From Bacillota bacterium (GTDB lineage: Bacteria > Bacillota > Dethiobacteria > DTU022 > JAAZDR01): 11,945 bases of DNA. The stretch is from assembly GCA_012512705.1 (NCBI GenBank), contig JAAZDR010000205.1, forward strand, positions 1 through 11,945, read 5' to 3'. Made by a program: the position numbers and the translations under genes. This document shows positions 1 to 7,935 of the stretch, in pieces; positions within the stretch are counted from its first letter, which is position 1; each line of letters starts with the position of its first letter. The notes beneath the pieces were generated by a model. The model was not told the origin of the DNA. It ran no database searches and saw only the letters and a list, made by a program, of their open reading frames with translations.

Positions 1-885
1 AAGGTTGAGGTCTCCAGCAATTAAACCAATACTATAGGTTTCTGAACGCGGCCCAACAACAACTGTATTTCTTTCTGGGATTATATCCGTAACATACATA
101 GGGGTTCCGGTAGCCAAGCCCAGCCCTTTACGCTGTCCAACTGTGTAAAAAGAAACCCCCTTATGAGTCCCCAACCGACGACCTGAACGGTCGGCAATAG
201 GTCCAGGCCGCGCTGAATCCGGTGCCATACGACGCAAAAAGGAACGGTAATCATTACCCGGGATAAAACAAATTTCTTGACTGTCAGGTTTATCAGCCAC
301 TGATAAGCCAAACTCCTTTGCCAAGCGACGGATTTCTTCCTTACGGAAGTCACCTAAAGGGAAAAGCGTGTGTGAAAGCTGTTTTTGTGTGAGATTGTAA
401 AGAATATAGGTTTGGTCCTTAACCAAATCACAGGATTTTTTTAAATAATAACGTTTCTTCTCTCTATCATAACCGCTTCGGGCGTAATGTCCGGTAGCTA
501 TATAATCAGCACCTAGGGCAAGGGCTTTTTTCAGTAGGATATCAAATTTCACGTAGCAGTTACAGGCGATACATGGGTTAGGGGTACGGCCCTCGAGATA
601 TCCTTTGACAAAATAATCGACAACGTACTTTTGAAAATCTTCTTTTAAATTAAGCACATAGTGCGGTATTTCTAGTTTATTTGCCACACGAAGAGCATCA
701 TTTATCAATTCTCGTGGACAGCAGCCGCGGGCATTTTTTTCGCTTTCGTCCTCAGCCCCGGGATCGAACCACAATCTCATCGTTACTCCTATTACATCAT
801 AGCCCTGCTTTTTCAATAAAGCAGCTGCAACGGAGCTGTCAACTCCTCCGCTCATAGCGACTAAAACTTTTCCTTTTATTGCCAT
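1..885 (-). CDS. mnmA: tRNA-specific 2-thiouridylase MnmA (3' end outside window)
   Basis: This cytoplasmic enzyme activates U34 of Lys, Glu and Gln tRNAs with ATP and inserts sulfur to give s2U34. The frame is open from the ATG at 885 through the left edge, giving 295 codons; the family is about 360 residues, so the C-terminal beta-barrel end is missing. The ATP-binding PP-loop SGGVDSS is at residues 12-18. The two catalytic cysteines are visible: Cys105 in NPCIAC and Cys206 in EICFIP. DKPDSQEICF (198-207) and TVGQRKGLG (about 254-262) are family signatures. I choose the ATG at 885 because the motif spacing fits known MnmA and a purine-rich GTGGTG lies just upstream. It follows yigZ by 58 bases and probably belongs to the rarA-yigZ-mnmA unit. 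A sulfur-donor cysteine desulfurase (IscS/NifS type) would be expected elsewhere. The identification is firm. Confidence 0.96.
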   Translation of the reverse strand, partial: MAIKGKVLVAMSGGVDSSVAAALLKKQGYDVIGVTMRLWFDPGAEDESEKNARGCCPRELINDALRVANKLEIPHYVLNLKEDFQKYVVDYFVKGYLEGRTPNPCIACNCYVKFDILLKKALALGADYIATGHYARSGYDREKKRYYLKKSCDLVKDQTYILYNLTQKQLSHTLFPLGDFRKEEIRRLAKEFGLSVADKPDSQEICFIPGNDYRSFLRRMAPDSARPGPIADRSGRRLGTHKGVSFYTVGQRKGLGLATGTPMYVTDIIPERNTVVVGPRSETYSIGLIAGDLNL

Positions 886-943
886 CCGATCACCACTTCA
901 AAAGGAATTCCACTTATGCCGACGCTTAATTAATATTCCCCGC

Positions 944-1549
944 TTATTTTTTTTCAATCCGAACTTTCCCGCTCGTCTGCTCTACAAGGTGTTTAGCAAA
1001 GGAGTCCTGCCTGCTAGCGCGAATCAAACAGTGAACGCATACCTCTTCACCAAAATCCTGTTCCTTGAGTTCACCGCCAAAAGATGAAATTGCCCGCAAC
1101 ACAGTGCCTAAGTTATCATAGGAAACAACTATGCGCAGTGGTTTCATCAGCGTTTTCTTACAGATTCCAGCAGCCTTTATTCCCGCTTCAGCACAGGATC
1201 TATAAGCACGGACAAGGCCGCCTATGCCTAGTTTCACACCGCCAAAATAACGCGTACCGACGACAACTGTATAGACAAGCCCGTGAGTCTCTAATGCCTG
1301 TAACATAGGCGGTCCGGAACTGCCAGCGGGTTCCCAGTCATCATCACAGCGTGCAAGGGCTCCGTCCAATCCCAAACGGTAGGCATAAGCATTGTGTGTA
1401 GCATCATGGAACTCATACTGTACACGTTTTATAAACTCTTTAGCCTCTGCTTCATCGGCACACGGAGCAATGGAAGCGATAAAGCGACAGGCCCCCACAC
1501 GAATCTTCGCTCTTGCCGCCCTAGCAACAGTCAAATATTGATCATCCAT
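944..1549 (-). CDS. YigZ/IMPACT family protein (UPF0029 plus DUF1949 domains)
   Basis: This is a 201-residue protein of the YigZ family, related to the N-terminal domain of eukaryotic IMPACT; its biochemical role is not settled. The N-terminal UPF0029 domain (about residues 5-125) contains RFIASI, the family block EPAGSSGPPML and the RYFGGVKLGIGGLVRAY signature (its first 20 residues or fewer suffice for recognition). The C-terminal DUF1949 domain (about 130-200) begins near SYDNLG. The usual DDGEP motif reads DDDWEP here, so a conserved Gly is Trp. The ATG at 1549 starts four bases after the rarA stop, which suggests tight coupling. An alternative ATG at 1567, with AAGGA upstream, would add six residues and overlap rarA by 14 bases. 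The frame stays open further upstream, but that part is antisense-free shadow of the rarA coding region. The family call is firm; the exact start is uncertain. Confidence 0.9.
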   Translation of the reverse strand: MDDQYLTVARAARAKIRVGACRFIASIAPCADEAEAKEFIKRVQYEFHDATHNAYAYRLGLDGALARCDDDWEPAGSSGPPMLQALETHGLVYTVVVGTRYFGGVKLGIGGLVRAYRSCAEAGIKAAGICKKTLMKPLRIVVSYDNLGTVLRAISSFGGELKEQDFGEEVCVHCLIRASRQDSFAKHLVEQTSGKVRIEKK

Positions 1550-1553
1550 TTTC

Positions 1554-2900
1554 TCAATCACCCTCATTTTGTGTTTCATCCTTCTTGCGCTGCCAGTACT
1601 GTAGGCGTTTTTTAATCTCTTTTTCAAACCCGTAATCACTGGGGAAATAATAATGTCTATTAGTCTGGGCGGAGGGGAAGTATTGCTGAGGGACGAAGTG
1701 ACCAGGATAATTATGCGGATATTTGTAACCCACCCCATGTTCCAGGTGCTTTGCTCCTTCATAATGAGTATCACGTAAGTGCGGAGGCACAGGTTCAGCC
1801 CTTCCCTTGCGCACATCGGTTAATGCTTTTTCAATGCCTATATATGCAGCATTGCTTTTGGGTGCAGTTGCCAGATAGGTGACCGCTTGTGCCAAAGGAA
1901 TACGTCCTTCAGGCAGTCCAATTAATTGCACCGCCTGTGCCGCAGCATTCGCTACCACTAGTGCCTGAGGGTCAGCATTTCCAATATCTTCAGCAGCGCT
2001 GATAACCAGCCGCCTAGCGATAAATAGCGGATCCTCACCACCCTCTAGCATTCGTGCCAACCAATATAAAGCAGCATCAGGATCAGAACCACGGATTGAT
2101 TTGATAAAAGCGGAAGTCACATCATAATGGTTATCGCCTCCACGGTCATAGAGCAAAGCTCTTTTCTGCAATGCATTTTCAGCTGTTTCCAAAGTTACCA
2201 GGCGTTTTTTATCCTGTATAGGAGAGAAATTGACTGCCAACTCTAAAGCCGTGAGGGCTACACGAGCATCACCGTTGGCAAAATTAATAATGTGCCTCAA
2301 CGCCTCTTCTTCAACTTCCGGATTCAGGCTAGCCAAACCTCTTTCCTTATCGTCCAGCGCCTTTTTCAGAAGCTTTTCAATATCGTCATCTGTTATTAAC
2401 TCAAAAGTATAGAGCCGAATACGAGATAGAAGCGGAGCGTTAACCGAAAAATAAGGGTTTTCGGTTGTCGCCCCAATAAAAATTATTGTCCCCTCCTCAA
2501 CCGCTGAGAGCAGCGCATCTTGTTGGGCCTTATTGAAGCGGTGAATCTCGTCAATAAAAAGGATTGTCCGCTTGCCCTCCAACCCCCAACGCTCCTCAGC
2601 CTCCTTAATAACCTTTCGCACATCCTTTACGCCGGAAGTCAAAGCGTTTAACTGGACGAAATAAGCTTTTGTAGTAGAGGCAATGATTCGCGCCAGGGAT
2701 GTCTTACCCGTCCCCGGCGGACCGTAAAAAATCAGTGACGTTAGCCTGTCCTCCTCAATCGCACGGCGAAGGGGTTTCCCTTTTCCAAGAATATTTTCCT
2801 GGCCGAGAAAATCATCCAGGTTGCGGGGCCGCATACGCTGAGCCAGAGGAGCTTCTCGACGAGCGCGCTCCTGGCGGCTGTAGCTAAAGAGATCATCCAT
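1554..2900 (-). CDS. rarA: Replication-associated recombination AAA+ ATPase RarA (MgsA)
   Basis: This is a 448-residue AAA+ ATPase of the RarA/MgsA/WRNIP1 family, which acts at stalled replication forks and is related to clamp-loader subunits and RuvB. Visible elements are the N-terminal RPRNLDDFLGQE block (24-35), Walker A GPPGTGKT at 60-67, Walker B ILFIDEIH at 113-120, sensor 1 GATTENP at 143-149 and a putative arginine finger in LLSR (Arg160). The C-terminal oligomerisation region is recognisable from SAFIKSIRGSDPDAALYWLA and from the late YPHNYPGHFVPQQY segment. Length is normal for the family. The ATG at 2900 is preceded by AAGGAGG about 11 bases upstream. It sits 31 bases after the SCIFF maturase stop, with no terminator visible in between, so read-through from the SCIFF unit is possible. 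A link between the two functions is not implied. Confidence 0.96.
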   Translation of the reverse strand: MDDLFSYSRQERARREAPLAQRMRPRNLDDFLGQENILGKGKPLRRAIEEDRLTSLIFYGPPGTGKTSLARIIASTTKAYFVQLNALTSGVKDVRKVIKEAEERWGLEGKRTILFIDEIHRFNKAQQDALLSAVEEGTIIFIGATTENPYFSVNAPLLSRIRLYTFELITDDDIEKLLKKALDDKERGLASLNPEVEEEALRHIINFANGDARVALTALELAVNFSPIQDKKRLVTLETAENALQKRALLYDRGGDNHYDVTSAFIKSIRGSDPDAALYWLARMLEGGEDPLFIARRLVISAAEDIGNADPQALVVANAAAQAVQLIGLPEGRIPLAQAVTYLATAPKSNAAYIGIEKALTDVRKGRAEPVPPHLRDTHYEGAKHLEHGVGYKYPHNYPGHFVPQQYFPSAQTNRHYYFPSDYGFEKEIKKRLQYWQRKKDETQNEGD

Positions 2901-2931
2901 AACTCATGTGGCCTCCTTCTGTCAACCTATT

Positions 2932-4293
2932 TTATTGATCTTCCGCTTCTAAGTGCCGCTTTGCTTTAATGTAGAGAGCACATTCCAGTCTTTTTTTCTG
3001 CAGTGAACACCCTAACGCATATGGACGCTTGAGATCTCCGTTAACAAAATAAGCATTAGCGCGGCAGCCCCCGCCACAATGATAGCGTGCCCAGCATTGA
3101 CGGCATTCCCCGACTAGCGGTCCAGCGGCCGGGAATGAAGATTCCGGGAGAAAACGAAAAGAGTTTTCCAGCAAAACGTTGCCCATTAAAAATTGCCTTT
3201 GGCCGACAAACTGGTGGCAGGGATAAATCTCCCCATGCGGTGTTATCGCTAGGTATTCCTTTCCCGCACCGCAGCCTGATAAACGTTTAACAAGGCAAGG
3301 TCCTCGTTCAAGATCAATATTAAAGTGGAAAAATTCAAAAGGCTGATCCTCTTGCGCTTTTTGGAGATAGAGATCTGCTACCATTTCATATTCTTTTTTC
3401 AACCGTGCCAAATGTTCTTCCTTAAGCGCATAGCTTTGATCAGGGGGGGCTACTACTGGTTCCAAGGAAATCCGTTTGAACCCTTGTTCAACTAAATACC
3501 GAATATCATTACTAAAATCAAGGTTTTGCGCAGTAAAGGTGCCACGTATATAATAATTGTTCTCTACACTCCCGTCTAAAAATCGACGCACTCCTGAGAG
3601 AGCAGCAGCATGGCTTCCCCGGCCTCTGCCATCATAGCGCATCGTATCGTGTACTTCAGGACGTCCATCGAGGCTAAGGATCACTTGAAAATTATTTGCT
3701 TTAAGAAAGCGCACTGCCTCCTCGTTCATGAGCACGGCATTAGTGGTCAATGTAAACTGGATAATTTTCCCTTTTTTCCTAGCCTTCTGATAACCGTATC
3801 TTGTCAACTTTTTGACTGCATCAAAATTTAACAGTGGCTCGCCTCCGAAAAAATCAACTTCACAGTGCCGCCGCTCACCTGAGGCTTCAAGGAGGAAATC
3901 AATTGCTTTCTGCCCAACTTCTAGAGTCATAAGGAACTGATCTTCGCCAAAGCTGCCTGCATCAGCAAAGCAATATTGACAACGTAGATTGCAGGCATGT
4001 GCGACGTGAAGGCAGAGCGCTTTAACTAGTTTTTCCTCCCCGTCAATCTCTGACATCTTTTTACTAAAAAGCATCCCTTTTTCGACAAGGGTCTTGAGTT
4101 CTGTAAGAACGTTTTCCACATCTGCTTCAGCATAGTATTTTGCTAGACTTTGACAGCATTGCGACCAGCTTAATCCTTTATTCAATAAATCAATAGCTTC
4201 GAAAGCCAGCTCATCAACAGCGTGCAGGCAGTTACTCTCCACATCCAATACGAGATAAAGGTCTTTGTATCTAAAGCTGTGAACGTCCCCCAT
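2932..4293 (-). CDS. scfB: SCIFF peptide radical SAM/SPASM maturase
   Basis: This is a 453-residue radical SAM enzyme that installs thioether crosslinks in the SCIFF six-cysteine precursor encoded just upstream (ranthipeptide class; the characterised homologue is CteB acting on CteA). Residues 1-80 form the N-terminal peptide-recognition region (LYLVLDVESNCLHAVDELA). The [4Fe-4S]-AdoMet motif CxxxCxxC is CNLRCQYC, Cys101, Cys105 and Cys108. FFGGEPLLN follows at about 148-156. The SPASM domain for auxiliary clusters begins near SGCGAG (Cys341), with Cys359 and then the cluster CRQCWARYHCGGGC (Cys397, 400, 406, 410) and Cys429. I prefer the ATG at 4293, where GGAG lies eight bases upstream; an in-frame GTG at 4302 would add three residues and has no such site. 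Pairing with the adjacent precursor makes the call secure. Confidence 0.95.
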   Translation of the reverse strand: MGDVHSFRYKDLYLVLDVESNCLHAVDELAFEAIDLLNKGLSWSQCCQSLAKYYAEADVENVLTELKTLVEKGMLFSKKMSEIDGEEKLVKALCLHVAHACNLRCQYCFADAGSFGEDQFLMTLEVGQKAIDFLLEASGERRHCEVDFFGGEPLLNFDAVKKLTRYGYQKARKKGKIIQFTLTTNAVLMNEEAVRFLKANNFQVILSLDGRPEVHDTMRYDGRGRGSHAAALSGVRRFLDGSVENNYYIRGTFTAQNLDFSNDIRYLVEQGFKRISLEPVVAPPDQSYALKEEHLARLKKEYEMVADLYLQKAQEDQPFEFFHFNIDLERGPCLVKRLSGCGAGKEYLAITPHGEIYPCHQFVGQRQFLMGNVLLENSFRFLPESSFPAAGPLVGECRQCWARYHCGGGCRANAYFVNGDLKRPYALGCSLQKKRLECALYIKAKRHLEAEDQ

Positions 4294-4318
4294 CAACCCC
4301 ACTCCATTCTTGACAAAG

Positions 4319-4346
4319 AAAAAAGTAGCCTTTAAGGACTACTTTT
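4319..4346 (-). terminator. Terminator-like attenuator between SCIFF precursor and maturase
   Basis: On the minus strand AAAAGTAG pairs with CTACTTTT; inside it is a CC/GG extension with a bulged T and a TTAAA loop, and the structure ends in a run of six T. The hairpin overlaps the precursor stop codon. It is a plausible intrinsic terminator. Because the maturase starts only 26 bases downstream with no clear promoter of its own, partial read-through is the likely way the maturase is expressed, giving more peptide than enzyme. The regulatory interpretation is inference. Confidence 0.7.
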
Positions 4347-4488
4347 AATTTTCTTTCTGACGGCAAATTTGGTTGCCAACCGTGCAAGATGTTTTACAAG
4401 CTGACTGACAGGATGTCTGGCACTCCCGGCAACCCCCTTTTACTTCCTTAAAATTTGTTTTTCTATTGATAGTCTTGATATGACGCAA
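4345..4488 (-). CDS. scfA: Six-cysteine ranthipeptide precursor SCIFF
   Basis: This is a 47-residue ribosomally made precursor peptide, too short for most ORF calls and starting with TTG. The N-terminal leader reads MRHIKTINRKTNFKEVKGG. The core holds six cysteines at 20, 23, 27, 31, 35 and 42 (spacing CxxC, CxxxC, CxxxC, CxxxC, Cx6C), including the family signature SCQSACKTSCTVGNQ at about 26-40. This is the SCIFF family ('six cysteines in forty-five'), found nearly throughout Clostridia. In CteA the maturase links Cys32 to Thr37; by register the equivalent pair here is Cys31 and Thr36 (inference). GGGAGG lies about 10 bases before the TTG, and an in-frame TGA two codons upstream rules out a longer start. 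A good promoter sits just upstream and the maturase follows. The biological role of the mature peptide is unknown. Confidence 0.93.
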   Translation of the reverse strand: MRHIKTINRKTNFKEVKGGCRECQTSCQSACKTSCTVGNQICRQKEN

Positions 4489-4520
4489 GGTAAATCATCC
4501 TCCCCATGTAATTTGCTTTC

Positions 4521-4549
4521 ATTATAACACACAACCCTCAACTTTTTAA
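4521..4549 (-). promoter_or_regulatory. Sigma-A-type promoter of the SCIFF operon
   Basis: On the minus strand a perfect -10 box TATAAT (4526-4521) is preceded by an extended -10 TGT, giving TGTTATAAT. Seventeen bases upstream lies TTAAAA (4549-4544), which matches four of six -35 consensus positions. Transcription would start near 4514, leaving a leader of about 26 bases that carries GGGAGG ahead of the TTG start of the SCIFF precursor. The stretch from 4550 to 4651 upstream, up to the previous terminator, shows no gene and no clear structure. Confidence 0.65.
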
Positions 4550-4651
4550 ACATCAGTGTTCTTATTTTTCCAGGTTGTCATAAACTCATGAAAGATAAAA
4601 AAAGAGAGGGGCTTGTTTATATAGAATGTACGCCTATTAGCTGTGCAAGAA

Positions 4652-4676
4652 TAAAAAAACGCGGGAAACCCGCGTT
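4652..4676 (-). terminator. Strong intrinsic terminator after the TIGR04086 gene
   Basis: On the minus strand AACGCGGG and CCCGCGTT form a perfect eight-pair stem with a TTT loop, followed directly by a run of T (4659 to 4653). The hairpin overlaps the stop codon of the TIGR04086 gene. It closes the queA-tgt-yajC-TIGR04086 unit and isolates the SCIFF operon, which has its own promoter. Confidence 0.92.
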
Positions 4677-5082
4677 AAGCATTGATACCAATCATCCCCC
4701 CAATGGCTCCGAAAGCAAACCCCAGAAAAAGCTTCGTTATCGTCTGTAGACCAAAGGTTAAATCTTCTAGAACAAAGCCAAAAGCTAAAAGAATAACCAC
4801 AAAAGTCAGTCCGGTTAAGCCCCCGTTAAGCCACCCTTTTTCTCCTATGCGTCTTCCAACAAAGGCAGATCCCGACAAAATTCCTATTAAACTGGCAACA
4901 AAAATTAAATATGGAGCAAGAGTCTCTGATAAAGCAGTAAAATTAATTAGCAAAGAAATAATAATCAGCAATAACAATGAGATAAACAAGCCATAAATAA
5001 CGCCTTTGGCAACTACAAATAAGGGTGGAGTATCTTCTTTTACCAGTCTTCTCCCACTTGGCCTACGTACGATGCCAAGCAA
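4675..5082 (-). CDS. TIGR04086 family four-helix membrane protein
   Basis: This is a 135-residue hydrophobic protein with four predicted membrane helices at about residues 22-47, 54-76, 86-105 and 114-134. The pattern LSETLAPYLI, then a small-residue-rich helix ending VGRRIG, then KGWLNGGLTGL and a GGMIG end, fits the TIGR04086 family, whose function is unknown. The frame is open back to 5175, but the supported start is the TTG at 5082, because GGAGGTGGG lies just upstream and the family is about this length. It follows yajC by 61 bases and is the last gene before a strong terminator. The ribosome binding site is predicted to be buried in a leader hairpin, described separately. The family is commonly seen beside yajC and SCIFF genes, so a membrane or secretion role is possible but unproven. 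Confidence 0.85.
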   Translation of the reverse strand: MLGIVRRPSGRRLVKEDTPPLFVVAKGVIYGLFISLLLLIIISLLINFTALSETLAPYLIFVASLIGILSGSAFVGRRIGEKGWLNGGLTGLTFVVILLAFGFVLEDLTFGLQTITKLFLGFAFGAIGGMIGINA

Positions 5083-5084
5083 AA

Positions 5085-5137
5085 TTTCCCACCTCCGGCA
5101 GTCTACTGTTAAATGTTTATGAATGCCGGGGAGGAAA
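5085..5137 (-). promoter_or_regulatory. Leader hairpin covering the TIGR04086 ribosome binding site
   Basis: On the minus strand TTTCCTCCCCGGCA (5137-5124) can fold onto TGCCGGAGGTGGGAAA (5100-5085). The core is a perfect six-pair stem CCGGCA/TGCCGG. Past a bulged A and a T-T mismatch, two CC/GG pairs and U-G, U-A, U-A pairs extend it to about 13 pairs, with a 23-base loop. The 3' arm contains the whole GGAGGTGGG ribosome binding site that defines the TTG start at 5082. The 5' arm begins seven bases after the yajC stop, so a ribosome finishing yajC could open it. The pairing is seen; translational coupling is inference. Confidence 0.5.
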
Positions 5138-5143
5138 TATGTA

Positions 5144-5416
5144 TTATTCTTCGTCATTAATAACCTGTCCAACACCGTTTTTGTTAAATTTGATATTTAC
5201 GTTATCAGCTACTCTCAAAGTTACTTCATTTTCACTTATATCTGTGATTAGCCCGTGGATGCCACCTATAGTAATCACCCGATCGCCTTTCTTCAAATTA
5301 TTGATCATTTCTTGGCGCTGTTTTTGCTGCTTCTGCTGAGGTCTGATAAGCATGAAGTAAAAAAGAACAAATAAAAGGATAATAGGTAGAAATCCTAATC
5401 CTGCAAGTTGTTCCAT
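5144..5416 (-). CDS. yajC: Preprotein translocase accessory subunit YajC
   Basis: This is a 90-residue inner-membrane protein that associates with the SecDF part of the Sec translocase. It has one N-terminal membrane helix (about residues 7-24) followed by the family hallmark FYFMLIRPQQKQQK and a small cytoplasmic domain with LKKGDRVITIGGIHG (about 41-55). The ATG at 5416 is preceded by AGGAGG with a six-base spacer. It lies 23 bases after tgt, the common tgt-yajC order in bacteria. secD and secF, the usual next genes, are not found here; the SCIFF locus follows the next membrane gene instead. Confidence 0.95.
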   Translation of the reverse strand: MEQLAGLGFLPIILLFVLFYFMLIRPQQKQQKQRQEMINNLKKGDRVITIGGIHGLITDISENEVTLRVADNVNIKFNKNGVGQVINDEE

Positions 5417-5439
5417 CTTAATCCTCCTCTGATAATGAA

Positions 5440-6564
<1,125 letters not shown>

Positions 6565-6573
6565 CTACATAAG

Positions 6574-6600
6574 AGTATATTATTTGCCCCCTCTTGTCAA
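6574..6600 (-). promoter_or_regulatory. Possible promoter ahead of tgt
   Basis: On the minus strand a perfect TTGACA (6600-6595), just after the queA stop, is followed by TATACT (6579-6574), one base off the -10 consensus. The spacer is only 15 bases, shorter than the preferred 17, so activity is uncertain. It could give tgt, yajC and the TIGR04086 gene extra transcription independent of queA. Confidence 0.35.
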
Positions 6601-6602
6601 CA

Positions 6603-7640
6603 TTAACATATAAACATACAATCTCCAAAACTATAAAAACGGTATTTTTGGGCAATTGCTTCTTTGTAAGCATCAATAACCATTTCTCGGCCGGCAAAAG
6701 CGGAAACCAACATCAATAATGTGGAGCGTGGCAGGTGGAAATTAGTAAGCAGTGAATCTACAATTTTAAATTGGTATCCAGGATAAATAAAAAGATCCGT
6801 CCAGCCTTCAGAGGGATTCACCACCCCACTAGCAACGGCACACGCTTCCAAAACCCGGCAGCTTGTAGTCCCAACAGCAATTACTCTGTGTTTCCCCCTC
6901 TTTGCTTTATTAACAGCTTTGGCAACATGATGTTCAAGGCAATAATATTCACTATGCATCTGATGATTCGCAGGGTCTTTTTCCTTTATCGGCCTAAAGG
7001 TTCCCGCACCAACATGTAGGGTAAGAAAAACAGTCTTTACACCTTTTGCTCTGAGAGCGTTAAGTATATCCTTTGTAAAGTGCAATCCTGCTGTCGGCGC
7101 AGCAACTGAACCTTTCTTACGTGCATAAACAGTTTGGTAGCGTTCTTTATCTTCTAAATAATGCTCTTTTATGTAAGGTGGAAGCGGAATCTCTCCGAGC
7201 TTTTCCAGAAGCTGATCAAACTTCCCTGTATAGTAAAAACGAAGAATTTTATGTCCTTCAGTAGTAGCGCTGCTCCCCTCTGCTTCGAGCAATCCCTCGC
7301 CAAAAACAAATCGTATCCCTGGACGCGCTCTTTTACTAGGTTTAACTAGTGCTTCCCATGTGTCCCAGTTGTCTGGTTTCAAAGGATGTAAGAGTAGAAC
7401 CTCTAGCTTTCCGCCGGTATCTGCCCGCCTGCCGTAAAGACGAGCCGGAATAACCCTAGAGTCATTAAAAACGAGGAGGTCTCCCGGGCACAAAAGATCT
7501 ATAATTTCATAAAAATACCGATGTTCTATTGATCGCTGTTGGCGATCGAGAACGAGAAGCCGTGATTGATCCCTTTTTTGAAGAGGATTCTGAGCAATAA
7601 GGTTTTGCGGCAAATAATAATCAAAATCCCTTATATCCAT
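6603..7640 (-). CDS. queA: S-adenosylmethionine:tRNA ribosyltransferase-isomerase QueA
   Basis: This 345-residue enzyme transfers and isomerises the ribose of AdoMet onto preQ1-34 in tRNA to form epoxyqueuosine, the step after Tgt. Family signatures run along the length: MDIRDFDYYLPQNLIAQNP at the N-terminus, DLLVFNDSRVIPARL at about 54-68, GEIPLPPYI at about 149-157, YQTVYA and the strongly conserved SVAAPTAGLHFT (about 178-189), LHVGAGTFRPI (about 208-218), and TNFHLPRSTLLMLVSAF (about 303-319). Length is normal. The ATG at 7640 fits the family start, although the nearest AAGGA lies about 13 bases upstream, so the ribosome binding site is weak. A 62-base AT-rich gap separates it from the DUF2905 gene; TATAAT-like hexamers occur there, but I find no matching -35 box. 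Confidence 0.97.
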   Translation of the reverse strand: MDIRDFDYYLPQNLIAQNPLQKRDQSRLLVLDRQQRSIEHRYFYEIIDLLCPGDLLVFNDSRVIPARLYGRRADTGGKLEVLLLHPLKPDNWDTWEALVKPSKRARPGIRFVFGEGLLEAEGSSATTEGHKILRFYYTGKFDQLLEKLGEIPLPPYIKEHYLEDKERYQTVYARKKGSVAAPTAGLHFTKDILNALRAKGVKTVFLTLHVGAGTFRPIKEKDPANHQMHSEYYCLEHHVAKAVNKAKRGKHRVIAVGTTSCRVLEACAVASGVVNPSEGWTDLFIYPGYQFKIVDSLLTNFHLPRSTLLMLVSAFAGREMVIDAYKEAIAQKYRFYSFGDCMFIC

Positions 7641-7702
7641 AATCTATATATTTTCCTTATCTAATTATACTTTATCTCAAGCCCTATTATTATACATATG
7701 CA

Positions 7703-7912
7703 CTAACGGCGAAGAAGACTAAATAGAAGGGTCAAAATTATGCTGATAGTTATTCCGGTCATTAATGGAAAATAGAAGACAAAATTTCCCTTTTGGATAT
7801 ATATATCGCCTGGAAGACGCCCGATACCTAGACGGGAAAATAAAAGGAGCAAACCGCCAACAACAGTAATTAAAATTCCTAAGGATATAAGAATTCTACC
7901 TAATGCCTCCAT
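7703..7912 (-). CDS. DUF2905 small membrane protein
   Basis: This is a 69-residue protein with two predicted membrane helices (about residues 5-27 and 46-66) separated by a short polar loop. The loop sequence GRLPGDIYIQKGNFVFYFP is the signature of DUF2905, a family of unknown function widespread in Firmicutes. The ATG at 7912 is preceded by GGAGGAAGG with a seven-base spacer. It lies 23 bases after ruvB, a common neighbour of this family, and 62 bases before queA. I see no feature that reveals its function. Confidence 0.9.
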   Translation of the reverse strand: MEALGRILISLGILITVVGGLLLLFSRLGIGRLPGDIYIQKGNFVFYFPLMTGITISIILTLLFSLLRR

Positions 7913-7935
7913 TTAAAAACCTTCCTCCGGTAAAA

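Noticed and set aside
81..353. A 90-codon minus-strand ORF near the left edge
   Set aside because: It is a shadow frame within mnmA, whose own frame is fully open through this region and carries catalytic motifs.
886..943. Palindromic GGAATTCC and a repeated AAGTGG between yigZ and mnmA
   Set aside because: Both are too short to call an operator or terminator, and there is no T run or promoter match.
1550..1816. N-terminal extension of the YigZ frame back to 1816
   Set aside because: It lies inside the rarA coding region in another frame, has no similarity to YigZ proteins, and the family start fits 1549.
4588..4749. A 53-codon plus-strand ORF (MKDKKREGLVYIEC...) starting in the gap before the SCIFF promoter
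   Set aside because: It has no ribosome binding site, runs through the strong minus-strand terminator and antisense into the TIGR04086 gene, and resembles no family I know.
7641..7702. TATAAT hexamers before queA as promoters
   Set aside because: The gap is simply AT-rich and no -35 box lies at a suitable distance.
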